A DNA stretch of 64,000 nucleotides from Pseudohongiella sp. (GTDB lineage: Bacteria > Pseudomonadota > Gammaproteobacteria > Pseudomonadales > Pseudohongiellaceae): positions 109,549 through 173,548 of the forward strand of contig NZ_DRFV01000016.1 of assembly GCF_011050365.1 (NCBI RefSeq), written 5' to 3'. The notes under the pieces are model-generated. The model was not told the DNA's origin and did no database searches. It saw only the letters and a program-made list of their open reading frames with translations. Positions within the stretch are counted from its first letter, which is position 1; each line of letters begins with the position of its first letter. This document shows, piece after piece, positions 39,241 to 49,459 of the stretch. The translations under genes were made by a program, and so were the position numbers.

Positions 39241-39338
39241 TGAAGTGAAGTGGAGCATCAGGCAGCCCGAAGATCGGGCTCGGCTTTTATCCGGCGCAGC
39301 CGCTGAAGGTCGTAGGTTCAAATCCTGCCCCGCTACCA
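39241..39338 (+). pseudogene. Decayed duplicate of the initiator tRNA gene
   Basis: The last 34 nt (39305-39338, from GAAGGTCGTAGGTTC to GCTACCA) copy the 3' half of the intact tRNA (39202-39236) with a single C deleted from the acceptor strand. Upstream, GTGGAGCA-TCAGGCAG (about 39249-39265) resembles its D-arm, but the anticodon stem is scrambled and no acceptor pairs. It cannot fold as a tRNA. A direct repeat of a tRNA 3' end is also what integration leaves, but no integrase gene is near. Confidence 0.75.
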
Positions 39339-39419
39339 CTTTTTGCGATTCAGCCTGGATCCAACAGTCTGGATTGCCAATATGCAGTAGCTATGCTTAA
39401 TGGCCTGGCTCTGTACCAG

Positions 39420-39440
39420 AGCCCCTTGATGGGGCTTTTT
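39420..39440 (+). terminator. Intrinsic terminator after the tRNA
   Basis: AGCCCC-TTGAT-GGGGCT stem-loop, then T5. It would end tRNA transcripts about 180 nt after tRNA-fMet, partly or fully. Confidence 0.75.
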
Positions 39441-39604
39441 ATTAGGTGCAGATTTTTGTCAGTTACAAATCGGTCAGCCGGCAAGTAATTAAGTTGTGCA
39501 AGGTGTGAAAGATGTATGTGCCGGTCATTACGGGATATACAGGTTCCGCCACCGTGGGATTGCGTTTGCTTGCGCCCCCGGTAAGACAAATATTTTGTTT
39601 TTGA

Positions 39605-39627
39605 GGTGGGCCGCAGGCCCACTTTTT
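39605..39627 (+). terminator. Second terminator just before rimP
   Basis: GTGGGCC-GCA-GGCCCAC stem, then T5 (39623-39627). It lies only 30 nt before the rimP start, so readthrough or antitermination must let the rimP-nusA-infB message form, or a promoter lies after it. NusA autocontrol at leader terminators is known in E. coli. Nothing else was recognised in 39441-39604. Confidence 0.75.
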
Positions 39628-39656
39628 GTTTGTGTCGTAAAAAGGTAATTGACAAG

Positions 39657-40106
39657 TTGGTAGCATCAGTTGACATGATCTCGGATTTGCTCCGGCCTAC
39701 GATTGAGGCGCTGAGCCTGGAATTATGGGGTGTAGAGCATATCGCTCGCGGGCGTTCGAGTCTGTTGCGCATCTACATTGACAGCCCGGAAGGCATCGCG
39801 ATCGAAGATTGTGAGCGCGCCAGTCGTCAGGTCAGTGCGGTGTTGGACGTCGAAGACCCATTGTCGGGCGAATATACCCTTGAGGTTTCGTCCCCGGGCA
39901 TGGACCGGCCGTTGTTCCGGTTCGAGCAATACAGCCAGTTTATTGGTGACGTGGTGAATTTACGCCTTCGTACACCGATTGAAGGACGCCGCAAGTTCAA
40001 GGGTGTTCTTGAGAAGGCGGAAGCAGATCAGATAGTCATGACTGTTGACGGCGAATTAATAGAAATTCCATTCCAGCAGGTCGACAAGGCCAACATTGCA
40101 TTTTGA
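39657..40106 (+). CDS. rimP: Ribosome maturation factor RimP
   Basis: A 149-residue 30S assembly factor. It has PTIEALSLELWGVEHIARGRSSLLRIYIDSPEGIAIEDC (broken here by normal variation), SRQVSAVLDVEDPLSGEYTLEVSSPGMDRPLF, and a C-terminal Sm-like domain. The start is uncertain: TTG 39657 has AAAGG 11 nt upstream and gives the normal length; ATG 39675 lacks a ribosome-binding site and would be six residues shorter. Followed by nusA. Confidence 0.9.
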   Translation: MVASVDMISDLLRPTIEALSLELWGVEHIARGRSSLLRIYIDSPEGIAIEDCERASRQVSAVLDVEDPLSGEYTLEVSSPGMDRPLFRFEQYSQFIGDVVNLRLRTPIEGRRKFKGVLEKAEADQIVMTVDGELIEIPFQQVDKANIAF

Positions 40107-40166
40107 CAGGCAGGTTGGCTCGGTGCGCAGTTGGGACGATGAATCCGTGTGTAAGGTGACACTACT

Positions 40167-41654
40167 ATGATGAGTAAAGAAATTCTGATGGTTGCAGACG
40201 CGGTCTCGAATGAGAAGGGAGTGTCACGCGACGTTATTTTTGAAGCCATCGAGGTCGCACTGGCGACGGCTACCAAAAAGCGCTTCGATGAAGAGGAAGT
40301 GCAGTGCCGTGTGCATGTCGACCGCAAAACCGGTCTGTATGAATCGTTCCGCGTCTGGGATGTGGTTGCTGACGACGAGCAGGAAGAGCCGGCCGCGCAG
40401 ATCACGCTGACGGCTGCCAAGGAAAAGAATCCGGAGCTGAATGTCGGCGACGTATACGAAGAGAAGATCGAGAATACTGACTTCGGTCGCATCGCTGCGC
40501 AGACAGCCAAGCAGGTTATCGTACAGAAAGTACGCGAAGCAGAGCGAGATCTGGTTATCGCGGAATACAAGGACAAAGTTGGCGAACTGGTTTCAGGCAC
40601 GGTCAAGAAAGTAACCCGTGAAAGTGTCCTGGTTGATCTGGGTGGCAACGCTGAAGCATTGTTGACGCGAGATCAGATGATCCCGCGCGAAATGTTCCGC
40701 ACCGGTGACCGTATGCGTGCCCTGTTGCTGGACGTACGCCAGGAAGTGCGTGGCCCGCAGCTTTTTCTGAGTCGCACGGCGCCGGGCATGTTGATCGAAT
40801 TGTTTAAGATAGAAGTGCCGGAAATTGCTGAAGACGTCATTGAGATTCGAGCGGCAGCACGTGACCCGGGTTCGCGGGCAAAAATTGTGGTCAGCACCAA
40901 TGATGGCCGTATCGATCCGGTCGGTGCCTGTGTCGGCATGCGTGGTTCGCGCGTTCAGGTTGTTTCCAATGAGCTGGCGAATGAGCGCATTGACATTATT
41001 TTGTGGGACGACAACCCCGCACAACTGGTGATTAACGCAATGGCGCCGGCTGAAGTTGCGTCCATTGTCATGGACGAGGACAGCCACACGATGGATGTCG
41101 CGGTCGAAGAAGACAACCTCGCGCAGGCCATTGGCCGCAGTGGCCAGAACGTCCGGCTGTCAGCCGAACTGACGGGCTGGGCAATCAATGTCATGAGCAT
41201 TGACGACGCCAACGAAAAGCAACAGCTCGAAGCCAGTGGCTTTATTACAACATTCATGGAAACGCTGGGTGTTGATGAGGACGTTGCCGAGTTGCTGGTC
41301 AGCGAAGGCTTTACCTCTCTCGAAGAAGTCGCTTATGTGCCAATGGATGAGATGTTGAGCATTGATGGTTTTGATGAAGATATTGCCAAGGAGTTGCGCG
41401 ATCGCGCCCGTGATGCGCTGCTGACACAGGCCATTGCCTCGGAAGAGGGTCTGTCCAGCGCCAACCTGGAAGCCGATTTGCTGAATATGGAAGGCATGGA
41501 TGATGTGCTGGCTCTTGCCTTGGCGGGAAAGGGTATTGTCAGCATGGAAGATCTTGCCGAGCAGGCAATCGATGAATTGATGGATATTGAAGGCATGGAC
41601 GAAGAACGTGCCGGAAAACTGATTATGACCGCTCGAGCGCCCTGGTTTGAGTGA
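40167..41654 (+). CDS. nusA: Transcription termination/antitermination factor NusA
   Basis: A 495-residue RNA polymerase-binding protein. An N-terminal domain ([35 protein letters not shown] in segments), an S1 domain (about 135-200), two KH domains ([23 protein letters not shown], then [25 protein letters not shown]), and two acidic helix-hairpin repeats at the C-terminus, which bind the polymerase alpha subunit, are seen. Two adjacent ATGs (40167, 40170) could serve as start. It is in the standard rimP-nusA-infB order. Confidence 0.97.
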   Translation: MMSKEILMVADAVSNEKGVSRDVIFEAIEVALATATKKRFDEEEVQCRVHVDRKTGLYESFRVWDVVADDEQEEPAAQITLTAAKEKNPELNVGDVYEEKIENTDFGRIAAQTAKQVIVQKVREAERDLVIAEYKDKVGELVSGTVKKVTRESVLVDLGGNAEALLTRDQMIPREMFRTGDRMRALLLDVRQEVRGPQLFLSRTAPGMLIELFKIEVPEIAEDVIEIRAAARDPGSRAKIVVSTNDGRIDPVGACVGMRGSRVQVVSNELANERIDIILWDDNPAQLVINAMAPAEVASIVMDEDSHTMDVAVEEDNLAQAIGRSGQNVRLSAELTGWAINVMSIDDANEKQQLEASGFITTFMETLGVDEDVAELLVSEGFTSLEEVAYVPMDEMLSIDGFDEDIAKELRDRARDALLTQAIASEEGLSSANLEADLLNMEGMDDVLALALAGKGIVSMEDLAEQAIDELMDIEGMDEERAGKLIMTARAPWFE

Positions 41655-41712
41655 ACTGTGTGCAAACGCGTTTACCCGATATCGGGCACCAAGAGTAGAC
41701 AGGAGTAGCTAA

Positions 41713-44319
41713 ATGGCAGATGTAACAGTCGGTGAACTTGCCAAAGTGGTCGGTGTTACCGCGGAACGGCTTCTGGCCCAGATCAAAGAGGCCGGACTGC
41801 CCCACAAACGCGCGGAAGAACCGATATCCAATGAGGACAAGAACGCATTGTTGTTGTTTCTGCGGCGCAGCCATGGCGCGGCTGAGGCCGGCGACTCCGC
41901 GCCTAAGAAAATCACGCTGAAACGCAAAACTGTTGGCACGCTGAAAACCTCATCGGGGCAAGGGCGCGGCAAGACAGTTAACGTAGAAGTGCGCAAAAAG
42001 CGCACCTATGTCAAGCGCAGCGAACTGGAGCCGGAGAAGCCTGCGGAAGAAGCAGTTATTGCCGACGATATGCATGAGCAGGCGCCACCGCCGGAGGCCG
42101 TTGTTGAGCAGCCGCCGGAAACCACGGCCAAGGTTGAAGATGCCGCATCTGCCGAGGCGGCGCCTGTCGCTGCCGAAGATGATGTGAAGCCGTCAGCGAA
42201 GGCGACGCCTGATGAAAACGTGGGCAAGGACGATACCGCTGATGTTGCAGCGGCGGCAACTGCCGAGCAGGTCGAGGCGGCGCGTGCTGCAAAAACCGGG
42301 CAGCCAAGCTCAGGTAAACCCAAAGCACCGGTTAAAACCGGGCGCAAGGATGACGCCGACGAGAAAGATGACGACAAGAAATCCGGGTTCCGCAAAAAAT
42401 CAGCCGCACCCAAGAAGCAGGGCAAAGCACGCATTTCTGCGGATGACTTTGTTCTGGAAGACAACGATTCTGATGATGCAGGTGGTCGTGGCCGACGCGG
42501 CGGACCACGCAGGAAACCTCGCAGACAGCAACATGGTTTTGAAAAACCAACGGAGTTTATTTCGCGCGAAATTATAATTGGTGAAGCCAACACGGTGCCT
42601 GATCTGGCCCAGAAAATGTCACTCAAATCAGCCGAGCTGATCAAGAGTCTGTTCAAAATGGGTGTCATGGCAACCATTAACCAGGTGCTTGACCAGGACA
42701 CTGCGACGCTGTTGGTGGAAGAGTTCGGCCATACTGCGAAGTTTGTATCTGCCGATGCCATTGAGGATGATCTCTACGACTCTATTGCTTACGACGGTGG
42801 CGCGGAATCAGTCAGTCGCGCACCCGTTGTTACCGTTATGGGTCACGTCGACCATGGTAAAACATCGCTGCTGGATTACATCCGCAAGTCATCCGTAGCA
42901 TCGGGTGAAGCCGGTGGTATTACCCAGCACATTGGTGCCTATCATGTGGAAACTGATCACGGCATGATCTGCTTCCTGGATACGCCTGGTCACGCTGCGT
43001 TCAGTGCCATGCGCTCACGGGGCGCCAAGGCTACCGACGTTGTCGTGCTGGTTGTTGCTGCCGATGATGGCATGAAGCCGCAGACGGAAGAAGCCATTCA
43101 GCATGCCCGCGCAGCCGGCGTCCCCATTGTTGTTGCCATTACCAAAGTGGACAAGGAAGACATTGATATCGACAAGGTGACCAGCGAGCTGGCCGCTAAA
43201 GATGTGATTCCGGAAAGCTGGGGCGGCGACACCATGTTTGTGCAGGTTTCTGCGCATACCGGTGCCGGTATCAACGAACTGCTGGAAGCGATTCTGTTGC
43301 AGTCAGAGATGCTGGAGCTGAAGGCATTCATTGATGCGTCAGGTAAAGGCGTAGTGATTGAATCGAGGCTGGATAAAGGCCGCGGGCCGGTAGCATCTGT
43401 GCTGGTGCAGAACGGTACGCTGAATGTGGGTGATGTGGTACTCGCCGGTCATGAATACGGTCGCGTGCGCGCACTGATTGATGAAGCCGGTCGTTCGGTT
43501 AAATCTGCCGGCCCTTCGATTCCGGTCGAAGTGCTGGGTTTCAACGGCGTGCCGGAAGCCGGTGATGAATTTGTTGTGGTGGTTGACGAGAAGAAAGCGA
43601 AGGAAGTAGCCGAGTTCCGTCTGAGTCGCCACAAGGATCACAAGGCCGCATTGCAACAGGGCAACAAGGTTGAGGCCATGTTCGCCGGCCTGGGTCGTGC
43701 AGGCAAAGGCATTCTTAACGTCATTATCAAGTCTGATGTGCGCGGATCCATGGAAGCCATCATCGGCTCGTTGCAAAAGATTGGCACCGAGGAAGTCGAA
43801 GTCAATGTTGTGGCTTCCGGTGTTGGTGGTATCTCTGAAACGGATGCACACCTGGCGGCGACATCAAAAGCCATGCTGATCGGCTTTAATGTGCGAGCGG
43901 ATAAAACGGCTCGCGATGTCATCGAGAACGAAGGCGTCAATCTGCGTTACTACAATGTTATTTACGACGTAATAGACGACGTCAAAGCCATCCTGGGTGG
44001 CATGTTGGCACCAGAGCTGCGCGAAGAGATTCTGGGCGTTGCCGAAGTGCGGGATGTGTTCAACTCGCCGAAATTTGGCCAGGTTGCCGGTTGCATGGTT
44101 GTCGAAGGCAGCGTTTTCCGCAACAGACCGATTCGTGTTCTGCGTGACAACGTGGTGATCTATGAAGGTGAACTGGAGTCATTGCGTCGCTTCAAGGACG
44201 ATGCCAACGAAGTGCGTAACGGCATGGAGTGCGGTATCGGCGTGAAGAATTACAATGACGTTAAAGTCGGCGACAAGATTGAGGTTTACCAGACCATTCA
44301 GGTCGCACGTTCACTGTAA
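41713..44319 (+). CDS. infB: Translation initiation factor IF-2
   Basis: An 868-residue GTPase. An N-terminal IF2N domain ([25 protein letters not shown]) and a long charged Ala/Glu/Lys-rich linker (about 70-280) precede the second IF2N helix region, then G1 [13 protein letters not shown]3 DTPGH, G4 TKVD, and domains II-IV with the C-terminal fMet-tRNA-binding domain. Full length. A good AGGAG precedes the ATG. Internal starts for shorter IF-2 forms are possible but not evident. Confidence 0.97.
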   Translation: MADVTVGELAKVVGVTAERLLAQIKEAGLPHKRAEEPISNEDKNALLLFLRRSHGAAEAGDSAPKKITLKRKTVGTLKTSSGQGRGKTVNVEVRKKRTYVKRSELEPEKPAEEAVIADDMHEQAPPPEAVVEQPPETTAKVEDAASAEAAPVAAEDDVKPSAKATPDENVGKDDTADVAAAATAEQVEAARAAKTGQPSSGKPKAPVKTGRKDDADEKDDDKKSGFRKKSAAPKKQGKARISADDFVLEDNDSDDAGGRGRRGGPRRKPRRQQHGFEKPTEFISREIIIGEANTVPDLAQKMSLKSAELIKSLFKMGVMATINQVLDQDTATLLVEEFGHTAKFVSADAIEDDLYDSIAYDGGAESVSRAPVVTVMGHVDHGKTSLLDYIRKSSVASGEAGGITQHIGAYHVETDHGMICFLDTPGHAAFSAMRSRGAKATDVVVLVVAADDGMKPQTEEAIQHARAAGVPIVVAITKVDKEDIDIDKVTSELAAKDVIPESWGGDTMFVQVSAHTGAGINELLEAILLQSEMLELKAFIDASGKGVVIESRLDKGRGPVASVLVQNGTLNVGDVVLAGHEYGRVRALIDEAGRSVKSAGPSIPVEVLGFNGVPEAGDEFVVVVDEKKAKEVAEFRLSRHKDHKAALQQGNKVEAMFAGLGRAGKGILNVIIKSDVRGSMEAIIGSLQKIGTEEVEVNVVASGVGGISETDAHLAATSKAMLIGFNVRADKTARDVIENEGVNLRYYNVIYDVIDDVKAILGGMLAPELREEILGVAEVRDVFNSPKFGQVAGCMVVEGSVFRNRPIRVLRDNVVIYEGELESLRRFKDDANEVRNGMECGIGVKNYNDVKVGDKIEVYQTIQVARSL

Positions 44320-44330
44320 GGGCACCATTT

Positions 44331-44816
44331 ATGAATAAGCCCTCGCCGAGAGCACAACGCGTCGCCGATCAGATACAGCGCATACTGGCTGATCTGATCC
44401 GGCGCGAAATCCGTGATCCGCGCGTCGGCATGGTATCTGTCACCGGCGTCAACGTCAGCCGTGATTTTGCCTATGCCAATGTGTTTGTCACGGTGCTCAG
44501 CAGCGGGCTGGTGCAGGACGGTTTTGGTAGCCAGTTGAAAGACATGGGCGAGCTGGATCGTAAAGAGATTGATGACAGTCTGGCGGCGTTGAACAAGGCG
44601 GCCGGCTATCTGCGCAGCCTGCTGGGCAAAGAGTTGAGTCTGCGCACCACGCCGGCACTGAAGTTTCATTACGACGACAGCATAGCCCGTGGCAGCTACC
44701 TGTCCACGTTGATCGACAAGGCGCTGGCGGCAGACAGTACGCATGAGCATTTACCCGACGCTGATGATGAGTCGGATGATACCTCTTCGGATAACTCCGG
44801 GTCAGACAAGCAATAA
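44331..44816 (+). CDS. rbfA: Ribosome-binding factor A
   Basis: A 161-residue 30S maturation factor with a type II KH fold: RAQRVADQIQRILADLIRREIRDPRVGMVSVTGVNVSRDFAYANVFVTVL and LNKAAGYLRSLLGKELSLRTTPALKFHYDDS in order. The acidic Asp/Ser tail (about 140-161) is variable in the family. 11 nt after infB. Confidence 0.95.
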   Translation: MNKPSPRAQRVADQIQRILADLIRREIRDPRVGMVSVTGVNVSRDFAYANVFVTVLSSGLVQDGFGSQLKDMGELDRKEIDDSLAALNKAAGYLRSLLGKELSLRTTPALKFHYDDSIARGSYLSTLIDKALAADSTHEHLPDADDESDDTSSDNSGSDKQ

Positions 44817-44832
44817 ACAAGAGAGCGTGACG

Positions 44833-45759
44833 TTGGCCACAGATAGAAAACGGAAGGGCCGGGATATAAGTGGCATTCTGTTGCTGGACAAGCCGCAGGG
44901 CATGAGCTCCAACGCCTGCCTGCAGCAGGCCAAGCGCCTGTTCCAGGCCAGCAAGGCGGGCCATACCGGGGCGCTGGATCCATTGGCGACCGGGGTACTG
45001 CCGCTGTGTTTTGGTGAGGCGACAAAGGTGTCGCAGTTTTTACTGGAGGCAGACAAACGTTATCTGACCACCATCAAACTGGGTGAGCGCACCAACACTG
45101 CTGACGCCGAAGGTGAGGTTATCAGCACCCGCCCGGTGGGTGAGCTGAGTGAACAGGCCTTGGTCACATGTCTGTCACGGTTCAACGGTGATATTGAGCA
45201 GGTTCCGCCGATGTACTCGGCGCTCAAGCATAAAGGCCAGCCGCTGTACAAATTGGCGCGGGCCGGTCAGGAAGTGGAACGTAAAAGCAGGCAGGTCACC
45301 ATACACGACCTGATTTTGCACGAATTTGACGGGGCCTCGCTGACACTGGAAATCCATTGCAGCAAAGGGACCTATGTGCGTACTATAGCCGACGATCTGG
45401 GCGAAGCATTGGGCTGCGGCGCCCATGTGACGGCCCTGCGTCGTCTGCAGGCAGGCGTTTTCCGGTTGCAGAACTGCGTCACGCCGGAAGTTTTACAGAC
45501 GATTTTTGATGCCGAGGGCACGGACGGTCTCGATGCGCTGTTACAGGCGCCGGACCTGGCCATTGCGCATTTGCCGAAAGCGGAAATGTCGGCACAGATG
45601 GCGGCTTATGTACGACAGGGTCAGGCAGTGATGCTGCGGCAATTGCCCGCTAGCGGCCTGGTCCGTTTGTATGATGAAGCAGAATTCATCGGAATAGGCG
45701 AGATGCTCGACGATGGTCGGGTCAAGCCACACCGATTAATAAAGGAGACCGCCAGGTAA
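44833..45759 (+). CDS. truB: tRNA pseudouridine(55) synthase
   Basis: A 308-residue synthase that modifies U55 in tRNA T-loops. GILLLDKPQGMSSN, HTGALDPLATGVLPLCFGEATK (catalytic Asp), the QVPPMYSALKHKGQPLYKLARAG stretch, CSKGTYVRTIADDLG, and a C-terminal PUA-like region follow. TTG 44833, with AAGAGAG 7 nt before, is the best start; a GTG two codons earlier sits too close to that site. Confidence 0.95.
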   Translation: MATDRKRKGRDISGILLLDKPQGMSSNACLQQAKRLFQASKAGHTGALDPLATGVLPLCFGEATKVSQFLLEADKRYLTTIKLGERTNTADAEGEVISTRPVGELSEQALVTCLSRFNGDIEQVPPMYSALKHKGQPLYKLARAGQEVERKSRQVTIHDLILHEFDGASLTLEIHCSKGTYVRTIADDLGEALGCGAHVTALRRLQAGVFRLQNCVTPEVLQTIFDAEGTDGLDALLQAPDLAIAHLPKAEMSAQMAAYVRQGQAVMLRQLPASGLVRLYDEAEFIGIGEMLDDGRVKPHRLIKETAR

Positions 45760-45833
45760 CTGTCAGTATGCACGGTTATGCTGGTTGACAGGATGTCTTA
45801 TCATTTAACGCATATTATTTTGGAGTTTTTAAC

Positions 45834-46103
45834 ATGGCTTTAACAACAGAACAGAAAGCAAACATTGTCAAAGAATATGGCCAGGGCGAAGGTGACACAG
45901 GATCACCCGAAGTTCAGGTGGCATTGTTGACCGAAAACATTAACCTGCTGCAGGGTCACTTCCGTGAGCACTCTCACGATCACCACTCCCGTCGTGGTCT
46001 GATCCGCATGGTAAACAGCCGTCGCAAACTGCTGGACTACCTCAAGCGCAAGAATGTTGAGCGTTATGCCACTTTGATCAAGCGTCTGGGTCTGCGTCGC
46101 TAA
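45834..46103 (+). CDS. rpsO: 30S ribosomal protein S15
   Basis: An 89-residue S15 with the four-helix pattern: [85 protein letters not shown] precedes the ATG. It is followed by pnp after 105 nt, as in E. coli. Confidence 0.98.
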   Translation: MALTTEQKANIVKEYGQGEGDTGSPEVQVALLTENINLLQGHFREHSHDHHSRRGLIRMVNSRRKLLDYLKRKNVERYATLIKRLGLRR

Positions 46104-46208
46104 GACGCGCACCGTTTCCAAAACGATGAGAAAGTGAGAAGAGACTCTTGGTAAAAAGGATGTTGCTGCAATGCTGCCCGGGTCTCAAATAAAAAACAGG
46201 AACAGGTT

Positions 46209-48329
46209 ATGTTTAATATTGTAAGCAAGACATTCCAGTACGGTGACCAAACGGTCACTCTGGAAACCGGCAAGATTGCACGACAAGCAACCGGCGCCGT
46301 TGTGGTCACCATGGGTGGCTCACAGGTGCTGGCAACTGTGGTGGCAAAAAAGACGGCCAATCCGGGCGCAGACTTTTTCCCGCTGACAGTCAATTATCAG
46401 GAAAAAACCTATGCCGCCGGCAAGATTCCCGGTGGCTTCTTCAAGCGTGAAGGCCGGCCGACCGAGAAAGAGACGCTGGTTTCACGCCTGATTGACCGGC
46501 CCATCCGTCCCCTGTTCCCTGCGGGCTTCAAGAATGAAGTACAGGTTGTCTGTACCGTCATTTCTTCGACCAAAGGCCAGGATCCTGATATCGCGGCCTT
46601 GATCGGCGCGTCTGCGGCACTGGCTATTTCCGGCGCACCGTTTCAGGGCCCGGTTGCCGCGGCCCGCGTTGGTTTCGATGTTGAGCGCGGTTATGTGCTG
46701 AACCCGGATGCCACGCGTCTGGAGACTTCGGCGCTGGACATGGTTGTTGCCGGCACTGAATCCGCCGTGTTGATGGTTGAATCGGAAGCCAAAGAGCTGA
46801 CCGAAGACCAGATGCTGGGCGCTGTGCTGTTTGGCCATGAAGCCATGCAGACAGTCATTACCGCCATCAAGGAACTGAAAGCGGAAGCTGGCAAAGAAGC
46901 GTGGAATTGGGAAGCGCCCGCCGTCAATGAAACGCTGACCAAAGCCATCGCCGACGCCTTTGCCGATGGCATCTCAGAAGCGTATCAGGTGTCTGACAAA
47001 ATGCAGCGCTACGATGCCCTGGGCAAGCTGCAGGCACAAGCGGCCGAGCAGTTCTCCGGTGACGACGAAGGTGTCAGCGCTGACGAAGTCAAAGGTGTGT
47101 TTGGCAAGCTGGAGAAGAAAGTGGTTCGTAACCGCATTCTGGATGGCGCGCCGCGAATCGATGGCCGTGATACCCGCACTGTTCGCCCGATTGAAATTGA
47201 AACCGGTGTATTGCCCAAGGCGCACGGTTCCGCCCTGTTCACGCGTGGTGAAACACAGGCGTTGGTGGTAACCACGCTGGGTGCCATTCGCGATTCACAG
47301 CTCATTGAAGGCCTTGAAGGTTCCAGAAAGGAAGCCTTCATGTTCCATTACAATTTCCCTCCGTTTTGCGTCGGCGAGACTGGCTTCATGTCAGGCCCCA
47401 AGCGTCGTGAGATCGGTCATGGCAAGTTGGCCAAGCGCGGTGTTCAGGCCGTGATGCCGAAAGAAGATGACTTCCCCTACGCGATTCGTGTGGTGTCGGA
47501 AATTACCGAATCCAACGGTTCCAGCTCCATGGCATCTGTCTGTGGTAGCTCGCTGGCGATGATGGATGCAGGTGTGCCGTTGTCAGCGCCGGTGGCCGGT
47601 ATTGCCATGGGCCTGATCAAGGAAGGCGAGCGCTTCTCCGTGATCACGGACATTCTGGGCGATGAAGATCATCTGGGCGACATGGACTTCAAGGTAGCCG
47701 GCACTGAAAAAGGTGTCACGGCGCTGCAAATGGATATCAAGATCCAGGGCATCAATGAAGAAATCATGGAAATCGCCCTGAATCAGGCGCATGAAGCGCG
47801 GATTCACATCCTGGGTGTGATGAACAAGGTGTTGCCAAAGGCGCGCGAAACCGTGTCCGAGAATGCGCCTTCCATGGCCATGATGAAAGTTGATTCCGAC
47901 AAGATCCGCGATGTTATCGGCAAAGGCGGCGCAACGATCCGTTCTATTACTGAAGAGAGCGGCGCGTCTGTTGATATCGACGACGACGGCAACATCCGAA
48001 TCTACGGTGAAGATGCTGCATCGCGTGACAAGGCCATTGAGTTGATTCAGACCATCACGGCAGAAGCCGAAGTGGGTCAGCTCTATATGGGCAAGGTCGC
48101 ACGCATTGTTGACTTTGGTGCCTTCATCACCATTCTGCCGGGCAAGGACGGTCTGGTCCATATTTCCCAGATCTCCGCTGATCGGGTGGAAAATATTGGT
48201 GAGTACCTCAATGAAGGTCAGGACGTGCTGGTCAAGGTCATGGACCTTGACGCGCGCGGCCGCATCAAGCTGAGCATCAAGGAAGTGACTGATGAAGACA
48301 AGGCAGCTTTTGCTGCTGATGCTGAGTAA
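46209..48329 (+). CDS. pnp: Polyribonucleotide nucleotidyltransferase (PNPase)
   Basis: A 706-residue phosphorolytic 3'-5' exoribonuclease. Two RNase PH domains ([39 protein letters not shown], with [17 protein letters not shown]) flank a helical domain; KH ([17 protein letters not shown]) and S1 ([33 protein letters not shown]) complete the order. Full length. It lies in the rpsO-pnp gap with an imperfect hairpin upstream that may be an RNase III target, as in E. coli, though I could not define it. Confidence 0.97.
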   Translation: MFNIVSKTFQYGDQTVTLETGKIARQATGAVVVTMGGSQVLATVVAKKTANPGADFFPLTVNYQEKTYAAGKIPGGFFKREGRPTEKETLVSRLIDRPIRPLFPAGFKNEVQVVCTVISSTKGQDPDIAALIGASAALAISGAPFQGPVAAARVGFDVERGYVLNPDATRLETSALDMVVAGTESAVLMVESEAKELTEDQMLGAVLFGHEAMQTVITAIKELKAEAGKEAWNWEAPAVNETLTKAIADAFADGISEAYQVSDKMQRYDALGKLQAQAAEQFSGDDEGVSADEVKGVFGKLEKKVVRNRILDGAPRIDGRDTRTVRPIEIETGVLPKAHGSALFTRGETQALVVTTLGAIRDSQLIEGLEGSRKEAFMFHYNFPPFCVGETGFMSGPKRREIGHGKLAKRGVQAVMPKEDDFPYAIRVVSEITESNGSSSMASVCGSSLAMMDAGVPLSAPVAGIAMGLIKEGERFSVITDILGDEDHLGDMDFKVAGTEKGVTALQMDIKIQGINEEIMEIALNQAHEARIHILGVMNKVLPKARETVSENAPSMAMMKVDSDKIRDVIGKGGATIRSITEESGASVDIDDDGNIRIYGEDAASRDKAIELIQTITAEAEVGQLYMGKVARIVDFGAFITILPGKDGLVHISQISADRVENIGEYLNEGQDVLVKVMDLDARGRIKLSIKEVTDEDKAAFAADAE

Positions 48330-48389
48330 TCCGCGAGAAACCTCCGCAGCCGTCGCCCTTCCCGGGCGGCGGTGATCGGGAGTGCCGTT

Positions 48390-49016
48390 ATGCCCCGAAC
48401 CACATGCCCTGCCTGCTACCGCCCCCCTGCTTACTGCTATTGTTCCCACATTATCGACGTCGCAAATACCTGGCCGGTTTTCATCCTGCAGGATGTACGC
48501 GAAGCTAAACATCCGATTGGTACAGCCAGAATCGCTGCCCTGTCTTTAAGTCAGGCGGAAATGGTGACATTGAACCCGGACAAGGCTGATACGTCGGCTG
48601 ACTTGCTCAACACGGTCTTCTCCAGACCGCTGAACAGTCCTGTTATGATTTATCCCGGTGACAATGCCAGGTCTGTGCGTGAACTGGGTGCTGCTGAGCT
48701 GCCCTCTGGCTCGCCCAGAGACCTGTTGTTTATTGATGCCAGTTGGGGCCGCAGTCTGCGCCTGCTGAAGGTATTTCCGGCGCTGAGTGCGTTACCTTGC
48801 TTTGTCCTGGACGGCCTGCCGGCGTCCCGGTATCGTATTCGCAGGCAGCCGTCGGATGATGCGGTGTCAACGCTGGAGGCAATTGTCTACACCCTGCAGC
48901 AGGTAGAACCGGCATCGGATTGCAGCGCCATGCTAGCGACCATGGATTGGATGGTCGGCCAGCAGATAAAACGCATGGGGCGTGATGTCTATCACAACAA
49001 CTACCCGTCACAGTAA
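48390..49016 (+). CDS. tapT: DTW-domain tRNA-uridine aminocarboxypropyltransferase
   Basis: A 208-residue DTW (TapT/YfiP-type) enzyme, which adds a 3-amino-3-carboxypropyl group from SAM to uridine in tRNA. N-terminal zinc site CPACYRPPAYCYC (C6, C9, C16, C18), then HPIGTARI, and the signature LLFIDASWGRS, in which the DTW box is D116-A-S-W119. The ATG at 48390 follows GGGAG 7 nt away. Single gene, 60 nt after pnp. Confidence 0.85.
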   Translation: MPRTTCPACYRPPAYCYCSHIIDVANTWPVFILQDVREAKHPIGTARIAALSLSQAEMVTLNPDKADTSADLLNTVFSRPLNSPVMIYPGDNARSVRELGAAELPSGSPRDLLFIDASWGRSLRLLKVFPALSALPCFVLDGLPASRYRIRRQPSDDAVSTLEAIVYTLQQVEPASDCSAMLATMDWMVGQQIKRMGRDVYHNNYPSQ

Positions 49017-49074
49017 CAGTGCAGGCCGGTTCTGGTGCTATGATGCCGGTGTTTGCGAAGAATAAGGAACGTCA

Positions 49075-49419
49075 ATGGCCGAACTGCCCCAATGCCCGCA
49101 ATGTGCTTCAGAATACACCTATGAAAACGGTATCCTGTTCATCTGCCCGGAGTGCGCTCATGAGTGGTCGCTTGAAGACACCAGCGCTGCGGAGGCCGAC
49201 AACACCAGAACCATTCACGATGCCAATGGCAACGCCCTGGCCGATGGTGATACGGTATCCGTTATCAAGGATCTCAAGGTGAAAGGTTCTTCACTCGTCG
49301 TCAAGGTCGGCACAAAGGTCAAGAATATTCGCCTGGTTGAAGGGGATCACGATATTGACTGCAGGATTGATGGCATCGGGCCGATGAAACTTAAGTCGGT
49401 TTTTGTCAAAAAGGCCTGA
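49075..49419 (+). CDS. yjdM: PhnA/YjdM-family zinc-ribbon protein
   Basis: A 114-residue protein. Zinc ribbon [21 protein letters not shown] (Cys pairs at 7/10 and 24/27), HEW, and a C-terminal SH3-like PhnA domain ([24 protein letters not shown] with [19 protein letters not shown]). The name comes from linkage to phosphonate genes in E. coli, but the protein has no proven phosphonate role. It lies 4 kb from the phnDCE genes, which may be chance. Confidence 0.93.
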   Translation: MAELPQCPQCASEYTYENGILFICPECAHEWSLEDTSAAEADNTRTIHDANGNALADGDTVSVIKDLKVKGSSLVVKVGTKVKNIRLVEGDHDIDCRIDGIGPMKLKSVFVKKA

Positions 49420-49459
49420 CAACATAATCGCCCCTGCCTGCTGTTAAGGGAAGTGCTCG

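Noticed and set aside
39441-39604. Small RNA gene between two terminators
   Set aside because: No convincing promoter or known fold was seen.
47583-48512. 309-codon open frame on the minus strand within pnp
   Set aside because: It is antisense to a clear PNPase gene, shows no family motif, and reflects the codon bias of the real gene. Similar frames oppose bioB (21817-22896), ftsH (33971-34864), tpiA (37623-38525), infB (42006-42761) and the ACAD gene (23631-24485) and were rejected likewise.
49075-49419. Functional link of the PhnA-like gene with the phnDCE operon
   Set aside because: They are 4 kb apart with unrelated genes between, and PhnA-family proteins have no proven phosphonate role.
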